Positions 13,338 to 23,059 are shown, numbered from the stretch's first letter. The stretch: 51,029 nt of DNA from Treponema sp. (GCA_018384055.1 JAHAZL010000090.1:1-51029), one strand, 5' to 3'. Translations and numbers: made by a program. The notes: generated by a model not told the origin, from the letters alone.

Positions 13338-14890
13338 TGCTGCTGTTCACCTTCTTTAATTATTGAATAGAGGGCATTCTCCAAAGTCTGGTCCTCTTTA
13401 TTTTCCGATACCGGCATAATTTCCCTGGCACTTTCATTTGAATGACTGGATTCTTCTCTCAAAGAAAGTTCCAGGTTTATTTTTGCATCGGTGCTTGTTC
13501 CATCTATGAAGAGGGACTGCCTGAAAAAATTTGCCGCAGTTTCATAGTCACCGCTTCTGTGGGCAATGATTCCTGAATTATACAGGATTGCAAATTTAAT
13601 CTGGTCTGGAGCATCTTCATAGACAAGATTGAACTTTGAAAGGGCCGCATCATTTTCACCCTGCATAAGGTAAGTTGATCCGATTCCGTAAACCGAATAC
13701 TGATATACAAATTCATCACCGCGAAGCTTTGCATTGCTTGCAGCCTGAAGAAAATCTGCCGTTGCGTTCTGATAGTTGCCTTTGCCCCAGTCCAGTTTTC
13801 CCTGGAGGATTTTTACGCCGTCATCAAACCTTGGGGTACACCCGGTAAAGATAAAAAGACAGGTAGCCGCAGCCATGGTTGAAAGCATCCTTTTTCTTCC
13901 ACCCTTAATGTCCAGTTCTCCCAAAAGAACCGATGCAATGAAAAATACGATTGCAAGAATGATGAACATCTTGTGCCTTTTCTTTCCCTGAACTTCATAG
14001 GTAACGGTTGTTCCGCCGGAAGCTGCAGAAAGTATCTTGAGTATTTTTGTTGCAGAACCCATTTCCGATGCGTCTATATAATCGCATGAAGAAATGTTTC
14101 CCGAATTCTTTACAGCCCTGATTATTCTTTCTATCTCTGTAGTGCGGAGGGCTGTCTTTACCCTGGTCTGTCCGTCTCCCGTAAGAATTTCGCTTTCACG
14201 TTCACTTCCAAACCCTACGACGATTACAGGTATTCCGTAACGGGCTGATTCTGCAAGGGAAGACTGAAGGGTGTTGTCTGTTTCTTCGCAGTCAGTAAAA
14301 AGAAGTATGTATGATGCTTCGGAAGACTGTTCAGGAAACGATGAAACTGCTGCCTTGATTCCCTTTCCAAGACTTGTTCCTTCAGCTGACATGAGTTTTG
14401 GTGAGAGATTATCCATAAGGGCTTCAACGCAGTTGTAGTCGTCGGTAAGAGGAATTGCAACAGTACCGTCACCCTTGGCAATAACTACGGAAACTTTTGT
14501 TCCGTTGAAATGCTCGATGAGTCCCTTTGCATAAATGGCTGCGGCATTAAGCCTTGAAATTCCGCCAGGTGCATCATGAGCTTCCATGCTGTAGGAAATG
14601 TCAAATACAAAGGAAACTGCCTTTCCGTTTTTCTGAACAGGAATTGTATCTGTCCCCCAGGAAATTCCGGCTCCCGCAAGGATTATCATTACTGCACAGA
14701 GAAAACGAAAAATTGTCCTGAACCAGAAACAGTGCTCCATTCTGTTGGAAAGGAAATGACCATGGGAAACTTCATTTTTTTCAGAGAGAATTCTTGCAAG
14801 CTTTCTGTATTTTATGATTACATGGCAGACCGCAAACGCAAGGGGAATGAAAAGCCAGAAAGCAACTGGATGGGATGCTGAAAGATTCAT
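13289..14890 (-). CDS. batB: BatB-BatC fusion: membrane VWA domain plus TPR region
   Basis: The protein is 533 aa from the start at 14890, chosen for AAAGGAGG and the ATGA overlap with batA. It has N-terminal transmembrane helices, a VWA domain with MIDAS motif DISYS (97-101) and TDCEETDN, then another transmembrane helix near 308-324. The rest resembles BatC: after RKRMLSTM there is a hydrophobic run ending in the lipobox-like FTGC (Cys about 351), then TPR repeats (GKGNYQNATADF, LMQGENDAALSKF, AHRSGDYETAANFF). The internal ATG at 13888 has a weak GGGTGG/AAGG upstream, so a separate BatC lipoprotein could also be made. The tail is Ser/Glu-rich. Confidence 0.85.
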   Translation of the reverse strand: MNLSASHPVAFWLFIPLAFAVCHVIIKYRKLARILSEKNEVSHGHFLSNRMEHCFWFRTIFRFLCAVMIILAGAGISWGTDTIPVQKNGKAVSFVFDISYSMEAHDAPGGISRLNAAAIYAKGLIEHFNGTKVSVVIAKGDGTVAIPLTDDYNCVEALMDNLSPKLMSAEGTSLGKGIKAAVSSFPEQSSEASYILLFTDCEETDNTLQSSLAESARYGIPVIVVGFGSERESEILTGDGQTRVKTALRTTEIERIIRAVKNSGNISSCDYIDASEMGSATKILKILSAASGGTTVTYEVQGKKRHKMFIILAIVFFIASVLLGELDIKGGRKRMLSTMAAATCLFIFTGCTPRFDDGVKILQGKLDWGKGNYQNATADFLQAASNAKLRGDEFVYQYSVYGIGSTYLMQGENDAALSKFNLVYEDAPDQIKFAILYNSGIIAHRSGDYETAANFFRQSLFIDGTSTDAKINLELSLREESSHSNESAREIMPVSENKEDQTLENALYSIIKEGEQQQWKSQQKDSERTSQDY

Positions 14891-15888
14891 AGTACCTCCT
14901 TTAGGAAAATGCGCCTGATGATCCAAGCAAGGGATGCAAATATTGCAGCCGCAAGAAGGAAGTATTGGTAGTAGAAGGTATCATTGTTCTTTATGTGATA
15001 GCTCTGCATTACGCTTTCGTTTTTTCCGATGGTTGAAATTGCCTGGGAAAGGGACACGATTGATCCCGTTTCAAAAAATCTTCCGTCGCACTCTGCCGCA
15101 AGTTTTGCAAGGGATGTAGGGTCAAAGTTTGATTCAAGATAGCCTGAATAAACCCTGTTGGTTTTAGAATCCACATAGTCCAGAGGAACTACACCTCGTG
15201 TACCGATTCCAAGGATATAAAGTGAAATGTCCTTGCTCTTTGCAAGTCGTGCCGCAGTATTGGGATGAACTGAACCTGCATTGTTTTCGCCGTCCGTAAT
15301 CAGAACTACGGCTTTTTTTTCAGAAGGAGAATTCTCAAGGTGATAGATGGCCATGCTGAGTCCGTTTCCAATGGCAGTTCCATCTCCAAGTTCACCGACA
15401 CTCATGGCATCAAGCCTGTCAAAGAAAACCTTTCTGTCCATTGTAGGTGGAATCACAAGGCAGGCTGTCTCCGCCATTTCCACAAGACCGAATTCGCTTC
15501 CGTCATTCTTTAAGGCAAGGGAATGGATTGCATTTTTTGCAGCTTCGATTCTATGGAGTTCCCCAATATCCCTGGCAGCCATGGAAGGACTGACATCCAC
15601 AACAAAGATTATGGATGCACCGCGGGAAGAATATACTTTCTGCTGCTGGTGATATACAGGAGATGCACAGGCAATTACAAGGCAGACATAGAAAATGATG
15701 CAGAGGATCTTCACAAAAATCGAGAAGGCCTTTCTTGCCCTTCCGTCCCAGCTGAAGTTTGCACCGTTCCAGTCGCTCATGTTGAGGGCAAAAGTAATGC
15801 GGGACAAAACCTTAATATGACGGAGTATGTATACAACCGGAACAAGGAGAAGAAGAATGAATGCACCTGGACTTTCAAATTCAACCAT
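14887..15888 (-). CDS. batA: BatA VWA-domain membrane protein
   Basis: The protein is 333 aa from the ATG at 15888, which has GGAGG upstream. Two N-terminal membrane helices (about 8-22 and 53-75) are followed by a VWA domain with a perfect MIDAS DVSPS (98-102), a later DGTAIG and VVLITDGENNAG, and a C-terminal helix anchoring it again (ILLAAAIFASL-type segment near 310). BatA/BatB are metal-dependent protein-interaction modules linked to oxygen tolerance in Bacteroides and to envelope stress in spirochaetes. Start and stop overlap both neighbours (8 nt and 4 nt), indicating tight coupling. Confidence 0.9.
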   Translation of the reverse strand: MVEFESPGAFILLLLVPVVYILRHIKVLSRITFALNMSDWNGANFSWDGRARKAFSIFVKILCIIFYVCLVIACASPVYHQQQKVYSSRGASIIFVVDVSPSMAARDIGELHRIEAAKNAIHSLALKNDGSEFGLVEMAETACLVIPPTMDRKVFFDRLDAMSVGELGDGTAIGNGLSMAIYHLENSPSEKKAVVLITDGENNAGSVHPNTAARLAKSKDISLYILGIGTRGVVPLDYVDSKTNRVYSGYLESNFDPTSLAKLAAECDGRFFETGSIVSLSQAISTIGKNESVMQSYHIKNNDTFYYQYFLLAAAIFASLAWIIRRIFLKEVL

Positions 15889-16915
15889 TGATGTCCTCCT
15901 TTTCAAAGGCATCGATTATTTTATGTGTTGAAAGAATGAGGGATTTCTTTTCCCCCTTCATGAACCCTGCCTGGTGTTCTTCAACAGGCAGCATTTTTGA
16001 ATCAATGGAACCCGATGCAAAACGGATGTAGTTGGTGCGGACAAAGTGAGCCGTCAAATCTTCAACGGCCCGTTCCTGCCTGTCGCTCATCATTCCGCCT
16101 GTAACGGTTACGATCTTGCATTCAATGTTTTTGCCGGTTACGGAAGCAAAGGGAGTCTTGAACCTGTATTCAAGATATTCACGCAAAACCGACTGCCACT
16201 GTTCTGAAAAATCAGCGTCGGTGATTTTTTTGCGGAGGAGCATGTTGAGGTGCCTCTTTGTTTTTACAGCATTTTTATAGAAGCTGATTCTTGTTTTTAT
16301 TTCCTTCCACTTCCTTAAAATTTCAGGCAGCTTGATAATTGCCGTACATAAAAGTGAAAACAGGATTACTGCAAGAACAAGGAAAAACCAGACATAGTAG
16401 TTTGTATATGGAAGAACTTCAGGGGCCTTAGGTGGCCTTAAGTTTGTTGCCCCCAATTTTTCAGCAAGGGAAAGAATGAGGACTGAATTGAGTTCAATGT
16501 TGAAATCAGCGGAAATGTTTTCCTTTCCCCTCATGCAGATTTCTTCAAGATTGAATTTCTTGAATTTGATGATTCCTGTCTTCCACGGAATGAAAGTAAT
16601 GCAAAGGTTATAGTTGATTCCTGTACGGGAAAGAGTTGTTTTCTTAACCAGACACGAAAGGGGATCTTCAAGAAAGTCTTCTGCCTTAAGGTCTATTTCC
16701 ATTGTTTCGTTTGAAGCAACATTTTCTGCAAAGGCAAAGAAATCTACAGGGCTTCTGAAGGAATACTGAATCTGTCCTGAGTCTCCAATGAAAACATCAC
16801 GGGGAACCATAACCTGCATGGTTGAATCGCTGCTGTCTTCTTCTGCAGACTGGGCAAATCCTGAGATAACCGAAACTGAAACTGAAATAAGAAGGGCAAT
16901 GACTAACTTTTTCAT
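15881..16915 (-). CDS. Bat-operon exported membrane protein of unknown function
   Basis: The protein is 344 aa from the ATG at 16915, which overlaps the DUF58 stop as ATGA; the longer reading frame would hide the signal peptide MKKLVIALLISVSVSVISGFAQ. A periplasmic region (about 25-170) is followed by one transmembrane helix (about 180-202) preceded by LRPPKAPEVLPY, and a cytoplasmic helical domain (about 205-320). The Pro-rich stretch before the helix is reminiscent of DUF4381 proteins that sit between the DUF58 and VWA genes in Bat/MoxR operons; this match is by context and layout rather than strong motifs. Confidence 0.65.
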   Translation of the reverse strand: MKKLVIALLISVSVSVISGFAQSAEEDSSDSTMQVMVPRDVFIGDSGQIQYSFRSPVDFFAFAENVASNETMEIDLKAEDFLEDPLSCLVKKTTLSRTGINYNLCITFIPWKTGIIKFKKFNLEEICMRGKENISADFNIELNSVLILSLAEKLGATNLRPPKAPEVLPYTNYYVWFFLVLAVILFSLLCTAIIKLPEILRKWKEIKTRISFYKNAVKTKRHLNMLLRKKITDADFSEQWQSVLREYLEYRFKTPFASVTGKNIECKIVTVTGGMMSDRQERAVEDLTAHFVRTNYIRFASGSIDSKMLPVEEHQAGFMKGEKKSLILSTHKIIDAFEKEDING

Positions 16916-17787
16916 AGTGAATACTGCTCTCTCGTATTGAAGAATTTTATGAGTTCTGCGGCAGGGTCCTGCATTGTGCTGATGGAAAGTGGAGCTCCAC
17001 CGTTTCTGTGGCATTCTTTCTTCCACATTTCATTTCTGTTTTCAGCAGCATCTCTCCATGCCCTGGAAAATTTCTGGGAAGAAGTCGGAAGGACACATTC
17101 AAAACCTGTTTCAGGATCCCTGAATGGGACTGCTCCCAGAGACGGAAGTATGTCATCAAGTGGATCGGTAATCTTTATGGCAATGACATCATTCTTCTGG
17201 CAAAGATGTGCGAAAGGAGTTTCCCATCCTGCCGCACGGAAATCTGAGATTACAAAAACCAGAGTTCTTTTCCTAAGGAGTTTTTCTGCACCGCGAAGAG
17301 CACTGTCCAATGCCGAACCTACTATCTGATTGTCTGTCTTATCAAGTTCGGAAAGGATGAGCATGGCCTGGTTTTTGCCTGCCTTTGGGGCAACGGAAAA
17401 TTCTATCTTGCCGTCAAAAATAACCGAGCCAACGGGGCTTCCATTGTGAAGGGATGCCATTGTAATGAGGGAAGCACAATCCATTGCAGTTTCAAGGCGG
17501 GACTGAATTCCAGAACCCGTATTCATGGAAAGGGATTTGTCCACGATGATGAAGACATCAAGTTCCCTTTCCTCTTCAAATACCTTTACGAAAGGCTTGC
17601 CCATTCTTGCAGTAACATTCCAGTCGATGGCACGAACATCATCGCCGCGAAGATATTCACGGACACCGGAAAATTCCATGCCCTGACCGCGGAACAGGGA
17701 TCTGAAAGATCCGCTCTTCATTCCGTTGGCAAGTGAAAGAGAAGTAAGATGTAAAAGCTGCGCCCTTTGCGCTGTATTGTTCTTCAA
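16912..17787 (-). CDS. DUF58-domain protein (VWA-like)
   Basis: The 291-aa protein has the DUF58 hallmark near residues 28-56: GQGMEFSGVREYLRGDDVR then IDWNVTARMGKPFVK. A VWA-like core follows with a partial metal site DKSLSMNTGSG and FVISDFRAAGW. Proteins of this family pair with MoxR ATPases and are thought to be their substrates or scaffolds. It lies between the MoxR gene (about 130 bp upstream, with two hairpins) and the Bat membrane proteins (4-nt overlap). Confidence 0.9.
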   Translation of the reverse strand: MKNNTAQRAQLLHLTSLSLANGMKSGSFRSLFRGQGMEFSGVREYLRGDDVRAIDWNVTARMGKPFVKVFEEERELDVFIIVDKSLSMNTGSGIQSRLETAMDCASLITMASLHNGSPVGSVIFDGKIEFSVAPKAGKNQAMLILSELDKTDNQIVGSALDSALRGAEKLLRKRTLVFVISDFRAAGWETPFAHLCQKNDVIAIKITDPLDDILPSLGAVPFRDPETGFECVLPTSSQKFSRAWRDAAENRNEMWKKECHRNGGAPLSISTMQDPAAELIKFFNTREQYSL

Positions 17788-17871
17788 AACATTACCCGTC
17801 TGGAAAAAGAATCTACTTTATGCACGAACTCACATCAGAGCTGGTGCCGGAAAAACCGCTTCCTACTAAAA

Positions 17872-17922
17872 CCTATCCAACTCGCAAGAATTGGATAGAT
17901 GAAATCACTTCGTGATTTCATC
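17872..17922 (-). promoter_or_regulatory. Two adjacent hairpins between the MoxR and DUF58 genes
   Basis: An eleven-pair perfect hairpin (GATGAAATCAC, 3-nt loop, GTGATTTCATC; 17898-17922) starts in the MoxR stop codon. It is followed on the minus strand by CTATCCAA/TTGGATAG (about 17872-17897). Neither has a U-run, so they are more likely mRNA-stability or processing elements than terminators. Confidence 0.45.
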
Positions 17923-18907
17923 ATGGCACCGGCATGAAATCAATGATTTTTTCAATGAGGTCATCTGCAGTAACATTGTCTGCTGCTGCTTCATAATTGA
18001 GGACAAGACGATGACGGAGGACCTGCTTTGCAACTGACTGAATGTCTTCTGCAAGAACAAAGCTTCTGTTTTCAAAAAGGGCATGAACCTTTGCACATCG
18101 GAGAAGGGCAATTCCTGCACGAGGAGATGCACCGAATGCGATGTAGCGCTGAATGTCGTTCTTTCTGTTAGGCTGAACTGAATTTGCGCGGGTTGCATTT
18201 ACGATTGAAACAATGTAGGCAAGCATCTTGTCGTCAACGGTAACGGCATCAACTGCATTGCGGCACTTCTGGAGTGCATACGAATTGAAAACCTTGTTTA
18301 CCGGAATTCTTTCTGCGCGGCCTTCCGACTTTACGATCTGGATTTCTTCTTCCGGTGTCGGATAGTGAACCACCAGCTTCAAAAGAAAACGGTCAAGTTC
18401 TGCTTCTGGCAAACTGTAAGTTCCTTCCTGCTCGATTGGATTCTGTGTTGCAAGAACAAAGAAAGGATCTGAAAGCTTGTATGTATTTTCTCCGATTGTT
18501 ACCTGCTGTTCTGCCATAGCTTCAAGAAGGGCTGACTGAACTTTTGCAGGTGCGCGGTTGATTTCATCGGCAAGAACAAGGTTTGCAAAAACAGGTCCCT
18601 TTCTTACGTTAAATCTTCCCGTAGACTGCTCGTAAATGAGAGTACCTGTCACATCGGCTGGAAGAAGGTCTGGAGTAAACTGAATTCTCTTGTATTCAAG
18701 TCCTGAAATGTCAGCAAAAGTTTTTACGGCAAGAGTCTTTGCAAGACCCGGAACACCTTCAAGAAGAACATGTCCACCGGCAATGAGAGCCATGATGATT
18801 CCGTCAACAACATCCCTCTGCCCAACAACACGGTTGCCTACTTCTTCACGTGCGCTCTTTATATAGTTGAAACATTCGTCCAACTCGATTTTTGTAATTA
18901 CATTCAT
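17921..18907 (-). CDS. MoxR-family AAA+ ATPase
   Basis: The 328-aa ATPase has Walker A GVPGLAKT (51-58), Walker B VLADEINRAP, sensor-1 ATQNP, and the arginine-finger region in the AAA lid. MoxR proteins act as metal-insertion or folding chaperones for VWA proteins, and here the partners are encoded directly downstream. The ATG at 18907 has GAGGGG five bases before it. The gene begins 42 bp after the end of the sugar-binding lipoprotein gene on the same strand; transcription from upstream or from its own promoter are both possible. Confidence 0.94.
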   Translation of the reverse strand: MNVITKIELDECFNYIKSAREEVGNRVVGQRDVVDGIIMALIAGGHVLLEGVPGLAKTLAVKTFADISGLEYKRIQFTPDLLPADVTGTLIYEQSTGRFNVRKGPVFANLVLADEINRAPAKVQSALLEAMAEQQVTIGENTYKLSDPFFVLATQNPIEQEGTYSLPEAELDRFLLKLVVHYPTPEEEIQIVKSEGRAERIPVNKVFNSYALQKCRNAVDAVTVDDKMLAYIVSIVNATRANSVQPNRKNDIQRYIAFGASPRAGIALLRCAKVHALFENRSFVLAEDIQSVAKQVLRHRLVLNYEAAADNVTADDLIEKIIDFMPVP

Positions 18908-18949
18908 TTTATCCCCTCAATTTATGTATCAAAAATTATACTTTCAATT

Positions 18950-19984
18950 CTAATCCATGTAAACTTCACTGTGGGTGTGGAAACCAGAATCAATGATGAT
19001 CTCGTCTATGTTATCCTTAGTTACAACTTCCGGTTCAAGAAGAATGCATGGAATCTTTGAATCTCCGTTGTCAATTGTATCTCCCGTTGCCGCTATGGTT
19101 TCTACGCCTTCTCCCTTGCCTATGCGGACTGCATATTCTGCAGCCTTCATTGCAAGTAGGGTAATCGGCTTGTAAACAGTAAAATCCTGATAGCCACGGA
19201 TGATGTTCTGACAGGCCGCAATGTCTGCATCCTGTCCGCATATAGGAATGTGCCTGTCAGGATAATAGACATTAAGAACGGAGATTACTGCATCTGCAAC
19301 TGCATCGTTTCCACAGATGATTGCATCCGGAATTTTTCCGCTTGTGATTACATCCACCATCTTCTGTTTTGCGTTGTCATAATCCCAGTCCTCAGTATAG
19401 AAAATGTCGCTTATTACAGGACCATGGTTTTTGATTGAACTTGTAATTCCGTTCTGTATCATGGTCATGTTGAAATCTTCCTGGGGACCAAGAATGCAGA
19501 TCCAGTTTTTTGTTCCGCTTACGGTCTTCATGGTTTGTCCCATATAGTATCCGACCTTAGTGCTGTCTACGGAAATGTATAGATCAACCTTTGTATCCCT
19601 GATGAGACGGTCATAGGAAATTACCGGAATACCCTTTGCTCGGATTTTTTCAATTTCTTCTTTAAGGGACTCTGCATCCTTTGGTAGAATTACGATTACA
19701 TCAACATTCCTGTCCAGCAGGTACATAAGCTGCCTTTTCTGTTCTTCCACACTGTTGCCTGCATTCTGAACAATGACATCAGCATCAAGGCTTCGGACAC
19801 TTGCCATAAAAACATCCAGGTCCCTTTGCCAGCGTTCGATGGCAAGAGTATCAAATGAAAATCCAACTGTAATTCCATCCTTGCGCTGAGACGACTGTTC
19901 GCTCCCCTGCTTTTTGATGCATGATGTAAGGCCCGATGCAAGCAAGAGACAAACTGCAAAAAATGGAGCAAAAACTTTTTTCAT
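18950..19984 (-). CDS. Periplasmic sugar-binding lipoprotein (xylose/glucose type)
   Basis: The 344-aa protein has a signal peptide ending in lipobox LTSC (Cys22) and a periplasmic-binding-protein fold of the XylF/ChvE class: GITVGFSFDTLAIERWQRD, VIVILPKDAESL, IPVISYDRLI, VDLYISVDSTKVGYYMG, ICGQDADIAACQNIIRG. It would bind a monosaccharide such as xylose. No permease or ATPase gene accompanies it, so it may serve sensing, a distant transporter, or both. Start codon preceded by GAGGGG; the upstream response regulator gene ends 11 bp before it. Confidence 0.88.
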   Translation of the reverse strand: MKKVFAPFFAVCLLLASGLTSCIKKQGSEQSSQRKDGITVGFSFDTLAIERWQRDLDVFMASVRSLDADVIVQNAGNSVEEQKRQLMYLLDRNVDVIVILPKDAESLKEEIEKIRAKGIPVISYDRLIRDTKVDLYISVDSTKVGYYMGQTMKTVSGTKNWICILGPQEDFNMTMIQNGITSSIKNHGPVISDIFYTEDWDYDNAKQKMVDVITSGKIPDAIICGNDAVADAVISVLNVYYPDRHIPICGQDADIAACQNIIRGYQDFTVYKPITLLAMKAAEYAVRIGKGEGVETIAATGDTIDNGDSKIPCILLEPEVVTKDNIDEIIIDSGFHTHSEVYMD

Positions 19985-19995
19985 CTTTTAACCCC

Positions 19996-21555
19996 TCACT
20001 GATTGTTTGTATTTCTGAAATCAGTCGGTGAAATTCCGAACTTGTTCTTGAACTGACGGCTAAAATAGTTCTGATCGCTGTACCCTGTCTGGCCCGCAAT
20101 TTCCTTGATTGAAAGGTCGGTTTCAACAAGAAGCTTCTTTGTCCTGTCCAACCTTCTGTCAGTTACGTAATTTATAAAGGTCTCTCCCATTTCTTCCTTA
20201 AAAAGCTTGCTCATATAGAACGGACTTACACCTACCGTTGCAGCAACATCTTCAAGGGAATAGTTGCGGCTCATGTTCTGATCGATGTAGTCAATGATTT
20301 TCTTTACCAGCGGATTTTCCCTCTGCTCCTTTACGGATGCAACGGCTGCAGCACATTCCACAAGGACATTTGTGAGGAAGTCCTGGATGACGGAAATTTC
20401 CTGGGTACCTACAAGAAGACTGAAGGCGGAATCAAAGGAAGTATTTTCGTAGCCAGGATTAAGTTCCTTCGTAATGTTGCGGATGTTTACGAGAAGTTCA
20501 AAAACACCGCTCTTTATCTTGTCCATTTCCATTCCGGCAGCAACCTGTTCCGAACAGAAAAGCCCCGCAAGAAACTGAACTCCAGCAGAATCGCCGATGC
20601 GAAGACGGTTATAGATTCTTTCACGAACTTCAAGGGATTTTTCAGGAGATGCCGATTTCTTTGTCATATCCTCTGCAAAAAGAAGTTCACCGTTTGGAGA
20701 TGTACCGTTCAGGGCGTTCATGGCTTCCTTGCAGGCAGAAGAAACATTTGAAAGTTCGTTGGAAAGACGGCTTACCCCCATTCGCACTTTCTGGCTGATG
20801 TTCATGCTGAGCATGGTGTAAATGCTTTTTGCCATTTCGTGGAAACATTCAAATAAGTCTTCGTCTATTTTGTCCATGCAGAAAAACATTACCAGTCTGT
20901 TTGCCATGAAAGATCCCATGAGGCACCTGTATTTTTCCGTCAGCATTTTTCTTATGCCGCTGTAAAATTCATTCTGGTTCCTTGAATCGCTGTGGGGAAC
21001 TTCTATGCTTGTAAAGAAATAGTTGGTTACAGCAAGATTGAAATATTCAAGGTAGCTAGAAAGATCTTCCTTCCTGTCGCTGCTGAACATGCAGGAATAA
21101 ATGAAGTCGCTTTCAACCATTGGAGAAACCGTATCAAGCTTTTTCTGAAGATCCTGACCTTCGCTGTCTTTTCCGCGCCTTTCGTCCACAAGGTTCATTG
21201 CATTGCGGACTGTTTGAATTACAATGTTTCTATTAACTGGTTTTGTAATGTACTTGTATGCGCCAAGGTTCATTGCCTCCTGTGCATACTGGAATTTATC
21301 AAAGGCACTCAGAACAACGATTACCGTATCCGGCTTAAGGTTCATGATGCAGTTTATGGTTTCAAGACCGCTCATGCCGGGCATGTTGATGTCCATGAAA
21401 ATGATGTCGATTTTTTCACGGCTTGCAATGGCAAGGGCATCGCTTCCTGAAAGGGCTGAGAATAAATTTATCTGGCCTTCAAAATTCTTCTTTATAATAA
21501 ACTGAAGGGAATCGATTACAATCTGCTCATCATCACAAGTCAAAATGTTATACAT
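19996..21555 (-). CDS. YesN-type response regulator with AraC-family DNA-binding domain
   Basis: The 519-aa protein has an N-terminal receiver (1-120; CDDEQ acidic pair, Asp about 55 in IIFMDINMPGMSG, Lys in YITKPVNR). A long central region of about 270 residues follows, then two AraC helix-turn-helix motifs at about 415-515 (YSLEDVAATVGVSPFYMSKLF and KEIAGQTGYSDQNYFSRQFK). It is the cognate regulator of the kinase whose stop overlaps its start by 8 nt. In related cassettes the targets are the adjacent sugar-binding protein and transporter genes. Confidence 0.92.
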   Translation of the reverse strand: MYNILTCDDEQIVIDSLQFIIKKNFEGQINLFSALSGSDALAIASREKIDIIFMDINMPGMSGLETINCIMNLKPDTVIVVLSAFDKFQYAQEAMNLGAYKYITKPVNRNIVIQTVRNAMNLVDERRGKDSEGQDLQKKLDTVSPMVESDFIYSCMFSSDRKEDLSSYLEYFNLAVTNYFFTSIEVPHSDSRNQNEFYSGIRKMLTEKYRCLMGSFMANRLVMFFCMDKIDEDLFECFHEMAKSIYTMLSMNISQKVRMGVSRLSNELSNVSSACKEAMNALNGTSPNGELLFAEDMTKKSASPEKSLEVRERIYNRLRIGDSAGVQFLAGLFCSEQVAAGMEMDKIKSGVFELLVNIRNITKELNPGYENTSFDSAFSLLVGTQEISVIQDFLTNVLVECAAAVASVKEQRENPLVKKIIDYIDQNMSRNYSLEDVAATVGVSPFYMSKLFKEEMGETFINYVTDRRLDRTKKLLVETDLSIKEIAGQTGYSDQNYFSRQFKNKFGISPTDFRNTNNQ

Positions 21556-23059
21556 TCTCCGGTATCCTTATTATGAATTTTGTTCCCTGACCGTCGTCAT
21601 TTGCCACAATGTCAAAGACATCATCCCTATGGAAATATAGTCTTAGGCGCAGGAAAACATTTATGAGTCCTATGCCCGTATGCTCGTCAGTTGATTTCTT
21701 CTCTTCCTTTTTAACTTCGCTATAATCCGGAGTAAGTCCACGGCGGGCAGCATCAAGAAGCTTATCCCTTATTGCAGAATCAAATCCACTGCCGTTGTCG
21801 CTTACCGAAATCTCCACAAATCCATCGGTGCGCTGAACCTTTAGCTCAACTCTTCCCCTGGTATTCTGAAGCCCATGCTGAATGCAGTTTTCCACCAATG
21901 GCTGAAGGGTCATTGAAGGAAGGTGCTGAGTAAACTCTTCCTGCGGAACATCCTTTATGAATTCAAGGCGCTGACCAAAGCGAACCTTCATTATGTACAC
22001 AAAATTGTCCACCATTCCAAGTTCATCGCCAATGGTTGCATCTTCCTTCTGCTGCTGAATGTTGTAGCGGAAAAAGTCAGAAGTCTGCTCGATGAAATAG
22101 CAGGTCTTGTCTGCCCCTTCCATCATGGCAAGCTGTGCCCCCGTATTCAAGGTATTGAAAAGGAAGTGCGGGTTGATCTGGCTCTGGAATGCCTTGAGCT
22201 GTGCGTCCGCATAGAGGGCCTGCATTTCCATTTCACGCTCGCGCAGTTCGTTTTCAGTACGGGCTTTTTCCCAGATGGTGTCGATGTATTCCCTGATGCT
22301 GATGATCATTCTGTCAAAGGCACGGCAGATGTTTCCGATTTCATCGTGGCTATCCCTGTTGAAAAGAGGAACATCAAAATCTCGCTCCGCAACCCTCAGG
22401 GCAACGTCTGAAATTTCTCCCAGAGGTTTTGTCATGGAACCAACCAAGGCATAGAGCAAAAGAAGCAGAAGCAGGAAAAAGCCTGCAAAGAATATGATGT
22501 AGAACCTGAGGATAAGGCGAACATTATTTCTGTCGGAATTGTAGACCGTAGAATTCTTCTTCATATAAAGAATGTTCAACCTAGAAATTTCATCTACAAG
22601 AAACTGATATGCTTCAAGGCTTTTCTGATAGCTTTCGTTTACCGTTGTGTTTGCACGGTGGGCCGTAACCGCCTTTGACGTATAGCGAAGAAATGAAAGT
22701 GCCAGCTGATGAACTATGTATTCCTGATGGCGTACCTCATCTGCAGAAGGGAAAGACTGCATGGTCTGGCAAAAATACTCCACGCGATTGGCGGCAATGT
22801 AATAGTTGTTGATGCTTTCGTAAGTTCTGTAGTTTATGTAGGTTTCCAAAGCGTTTTCAGCAAGGACAATATCGTTGGAGAAAGAATTCAGTTCTTCATT
22901 GGAACGGAAGGAACGGCTTATGACTCCAAGGGCATACTGGTCGATGATCATAGTTACAAAAAGACTTGAACCTATGATCGTAAAGAAAACGACGATGCTG
23001 AACATGATTTTCCAGCGAAGGCTTTTGTTATGAAAGGCTTTGAGGAACAGTTTTTTCAT
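21548..23059 (-). CDS. LytS/YesM-type sensor histidine kinase
   Basis: The 503-aa protein has a transmembrane helix near 17-40, a helical periplasmic region (about 41-185), a second helix (about 186-210), a HAMP linker (about 211-265), then a His_kinase domain with QINPHFLFNTLN (His the phosphate acceptor) and ATPase motifs PSMTLQPLVENCIQHG, SDNGSGF, TGIGLINVFLRL. The ATG overlaps the stop of the upstream membrane-anchored sugar-binding gene by 4 nt, suggesting the two proteins form one sensor complex. Confidence 0.93.
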   Translation of the reverse strand: MKKLFLKAFHNKSLRWKIMFSIVVFFTIIGSSLFVTMIIDQYALGVISRSFRSNEELNSFSNDIVLAENALETYINYRTYESINNYYIAANRVEYFCQTMQSFPSADEVRHQEYIVHQLALSFLRYTSKAVTAHRANTTVNESYQKSLEAYQFLVDEISRLNILYMKKNSTVYNSDRNNVRLILRFYIIFFAGFFLLLLLLLYALVGSMTKPLGEISDVALRVAERDFDVPLFNRDSHDEIGNICRAFDRMIISIREYIDTIWEKARTENELREREMEMQALYADAQLKAFQSQINPHFLFNTLNTGAQLAMMEGADKTCYFIEQTSDFFRYNIQQQKEDATIGDELGMVDNFVYIMKVRFGQRLEFIKDVPQEEFTQHLPSMTLQPLVENCIQHGLQNTRGRVELKVQRTDGFVEISVSDNGSGFDSAIRDKLLDAARRGLTPDYSEVKKEEKKSTDEHTGIGLINVFLRLRLYFHRDDVFDIVANDDGQGTKFIIRIPENV

